From positions 1-8,060 of the forward strand of contig JABHYP010000460.1 in assembly GCA_018656855.1 (NCBI GenBank): DNA of 8,060 bases, written 5' to 3'. The notes under the pieces were generated by a model. The model made no database searches. It was not told the DNA's origin and was given only the letters and a program-made list of their open reading frames with translations. The DNA is from Candidatus Latescibacterota bacterium (GTDB lineage Bacteria; Latescibacterota; Latescibacteria; Latescibacterales; Latescibacteraceae). Positions 6,036 to 8,060 of this stretch are shown one piece after another (positions within the stretch are counted from its first letter, which is position 1; each line of letters starts with the position of its first letter). Both the position numbers and the translations under genes were made by a program.

Positions 6036-7280
6036 TCACTCATGCATTAACGCTTCTACAGGTTCAAGCCTTGAAGCCCGCCATGCCGGATACACTCCGA
6101 ACGTGATACCGACAAACGTGGAGAATCCCGCCGCGAAAAGCATCATTTTCGCAGAAATAACGCTAATAAATGTCATCTTTGTAAGGCTCGTGATATACGC
6201 TGCAATTCCCGCACCCAGTCCAAGTCCGAGCATTATACCGAGCAGTCCTCCGATGACACAGAGAATAACCGCCTCAATCATGAACTGGAGGAGAATGGTC
6301 GTGCGTTTTGCGCCAAGCGCCTTGCGTACTCCAATTTCACGAGTACGCTCGGTTACTGACACGAGCATGATGTTCATGATACCGATACCGCCGACAATAA
6401 GCGATATTCCCGCGATTCCTCCTGCAATAGATTTCATGATAAGAAGTACCTTGTTAATTTCTTCCAGTGCATCAAGGCCGGTGCGAATATTGAACTCATC
6501 GCCGTGTTCGTGACGTCTTTTATAAACTCTCTTCATTGCTTCCACAACTTCCTCAACATCTTCAGGACTCTTTGCCTTGACACTGATATAATTCACATGG
6601 TCTTCTCCGGTAACTCTCCTCTGAGCTGTTGTTATCGGTATCATCGCCCGGCGATTGAAATCGTTATCAAAAAATTTCTTGTCTTCCATCACTCCAATGA
6701 CCGTATATCTTACACCTCCGATCTTCACCTCTTTCTCCAGAGGATCAATATCCTCTCCGAAAAGATCTGCGGCAACTTCGTTTCCCAGTACGGCCACCTT
6801 CGCATTGTTTATCAAATCAAGAGCACTCAGAAAACGTCCCTTTGCAAGCCGCCAGTTTTCGGAAACCATATAGTCTGGCGATGTACTCACGATTCTCCCG
6901 TCATTCTTTGAGGCTGAACGATACTTGACATTCCAATCATTGCCACCAAAATTAATATGCGGAACAATGCTTTCTACTTTATCCGTTTCAGCATTTATCG
7001 CTTCAATATCTCCGAGCGTCAGATGTTCCTCCCATTTCCGCTGTACCCACTGCCCCTGTTTATTACGGTACATCCGATTGGGAGCAAATGACCAGATTCG
7101 AGAATATCCACCCATTTGTTCGAACTCACCGTTTATATACGCCTGCAGTCCGTCACCGATGGAAACTATTCCGGTGACCGAACCCACTGCGATTAGTATC
7201 CCGATAAGACTGAGAAGGCTCCGCAGTTTATTTGACATTATCTGGGAAAAGCCGACTGACATTGAAGCCCAAATATTCAT
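6036..7280 (-). CDS. FtsX/MacB-type ABC transporter permease
   Basis: 414 residues, normal for this permease family. Topology read from the sequence: one membrane segment near residues 21-43, a large extracytoplasmic domain (about 44-275, MacB periplasmic core type), then three membrane segments near 282-307, 332-362 and 378-398. Diagnostic motifs are GGIGIMNIMLVSVTERTREIGVRKALGA split across 297-324 and the C-terminal PAWRASRLEPVEALMHE. The permease couples ATP hydrolysis by the downstream ATPase to mechanical transport or signalling across the envelope. The start has GAGG 7 bases upstream. It is a paralogue of the partial gene upstream; the two C-terminal halves are clearly alike, so the complex may be a heterodimer of permeases served by one ATPase. 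No ATPase domain is fused to it, unlike enterobacterial MacB. No adaptor (membrane fusion) protein is seen in the window. Confidence 0.94.
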   Translation of the reverse strand: MNIWASMSVGFSQIMSNKLRSLLSLIGILIAVGSVTGIVSIGDGLQAYINGEFEQMGGYSRIWSFAPNRMYRNKQGQWVQRKWEEHLTLGDIEAINAETDKVESIVPHINFGGNDWNVKYRSASKNDGRIVSTSPDYMVSENWRLAKGRFLSALDLINNAKVAVLGNEVAADLFGEDIDPLEKEVKIGGVRYTVIGVMEDKKFFDNDFNRRAMIPITTAQRRVTGEDHVNYISVKAKSPEDVEEVVEAMKRVYKRRHEHGDEFNIRTGLDALEEINKVLLIMKSIAGGIAGISLIVGGIGIMNIMLVSVTERTREIGVRKALGAKRTTILLQFMIEAVILCVIGGLLGIMLGLGLGAGIAAYITSLTKMTFISVISAKMMLFAAGFSTFVGITFGVYPAWRASRLEPVEALMHE

Positions 7281-7299
7281 TAATTACCTCAAAAATAGA

Positions 7300-7355
7300 T
7301 TCCAGATTTTATTTTCCATATTCCAAATTTCAAATTCCACATACCGAATGCCGAT
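7300..7355. repeat. Degenerate 7-base tandem repeat (TTCCANA)
   Basis: Eight consecutive 7-base units can be laid out without gaps: TTCCAGA, TTTTATT, TTCCATA, TTCCAAA, TTTCAAA, TTCCACA, TACCGAA, TGCCGAT. The consensus is TTCCAAA (TTTGGAA on the minus strand). It lies in the 95-base gap between the two permease genes, upstream of the ribosome site of the complete permease. Confidence 0.55.
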
Positions 7356-7375
7356 AGCTAACAGCCGCGAGTTCA

Positions 7376-8060
7376 TTACTCATACCTGAGTGCATCGATA
7401 GGATCAAGTTTCGATGCACGATATGCGGGATATACCCCGAAAAAAAGCCCGATGACCGCTGAATATACGATAGCAAATATCATAAGTCCCGGTGTCACAA
7501 TGCTCTCAAAGGGCATTTCAGTAAGGCTTTTGACATAAGCCGATATGCCCGCTCCAATTCCAAGCCCGAGCAGTATGCCAAGCGCCCCGCCGAACAGGCA
7601 GAGAACAATGGCTTCGACAACAAACTGCCATAAGATGGTACGCCTTTTCGCACCGAGAGCTTTTCTTACTCCTATTTCCCTGGTACGTTCTGATACCGAC
7701 ACGAGCATTATGTTCATGATTCCCATACCACCCACAAGGAGTGATATCCCGGCTATACCGCCGGCAACAATCTTCATTATGGTAACCACCCGGTTGAAAG
7801 TTCCTATTTGTTCTTCCCCGGTCCTTACCTGGAAATCTTCGCCGTGTTTGTGATGGCGCTTTATTATCGCACGAATTCGCTCTGCTATCACATCAACGTA
7901 TTCCGGTGAAACAGCTCCAACATTAATTTGATTTAACCGGTCATTACCAGCAAAGCGTTTCTGAGCAGTTGTGTAGGGACCAACAAGGTTGCGCTCGTTG
8001 GTATCTTTAAAGAAATTATATTTGGAAAATACACCTATTACCTGAAAACGCGCTCCTTCA
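7376..8060 (-). CDS. FtsX/MacB-type ABC transporter permease, N-terminal part outside the window
   Basis: 227 C-terminal residues are visible, and the frame stays open to the window edge. It begins EGARFQVIGVFSKYN, matching the periplasmic-core segment RYTVIGVMEDKKFF of the neighbouring permease, so the missing part is about 190 residues. Visible motifs are GGMGIMNIMLVSVSERTREIGV and the terminal GVYPAYRASKLDPIDALRYE (both read with their flanks), plus three predicted membrane segments in the last 135 residues. A GTG codon at 7891 is not a real start, because homology continues upstream of it. It is first of the visible ABC genes, 95 bases before the second permease. Sequence likeness over the membrane region is high, pointing to an old tandem duplication that gave a two-permease transporter. 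Confidence 0.93.
   Translation of the reverse strand, partial: EGARFQVIGVFSKYNFFKDTNERNLVGPYTTAQKRFAGNDRLNQINVGAVSPEYVDVIAERIRAIIKRHHKHGEDFQVRTGEEQIGTFNRVVTIMKIVAGGIAGISLLVGGMGIMNIMLVSVSERTREIGVRKALGAKRRTILWQFVVEAIVLCLFGGALGILLGLGIGAGISAYVKSLTEMPFESIVTPGLMIFAIVYSAVIGLFFGVYPAYRASKLDPIDALRYE

Noticed and set aside
7379..7891. Short permease starting at the GTG at 7891
   Set aside because: The frame is open upstream to the window edge and that part aligns with the periplasmic core of the neighbouring permease, so the gene is longer.

Overview
The window shows one strand in use: every gene supported here reads on the minus strand, so transcription runs from right to left. Coding density is high, base composition is moderate to AT-rich, starts have clear Shine-Dalgarno sequences (GGAG-type), and a MacB-like efflux/export ABC system is present. 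This points to a Gram-negative-type bacterium, probably an uncultured environmental lineage rich in Tat-exported sugar enzymes. The strong ribosome binding sites argue against a typical Bacteroidota. I cannot name a phylum from sequence alone.

Right part (5187-8060): two FtsX/MacB-type permease genes in tandem (the first cut by the window edge) followed by one MacB/LolD-type ATPase gene. They look like one ABC system with two paralogous permeases and a separate ATPase. A candidate terminator hairpin (about 5126-5158) follows the ATPase gene. A degenerate 7-base tandem repeat (7300-7355) lies between the two permease genes.

Left part (1-4851): a head-to-tail array of four paralogous enolase-superfamily genes (mandelate racemase-like), here called A (partial, 1-1096), B (1190-2398), C (2493-3689) and D (3748-4851). 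D is transcribed first, from a good candidate sigma70-type promoter at 4934-4962, and has no signal peptide. C, B and A each start with a twin-arginine (Tat) signal and are predicted to be exported. Spacers of 58, 94 and 93 bases suggest one operon. A and B form one subfamily, C and D another.

All four keep the KxK lysines and the first two metal ligands. None shows an acidic residue where the third metal ligand normally sits, and the segment after beta-strand 6 is shorter than in mandelate racemase. Copy B has also replaced the His of the acid/base dyad with Gln, and both candidate Asp partners with Asn. The spacers before A and B are near duplicates of each other and are better conserved than the barrel cores, as are the last 60 residues of B and C. 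The array therefore seems to have grown by duplication with conversion at gene ends while the active sites diverged. The most unusual content is this array: a cytosolic leader enzyme plus three Tat-exported paralogues with non-canonical and partly lost catalytic residues. Substrate and reaction cannot be read from the sequence.
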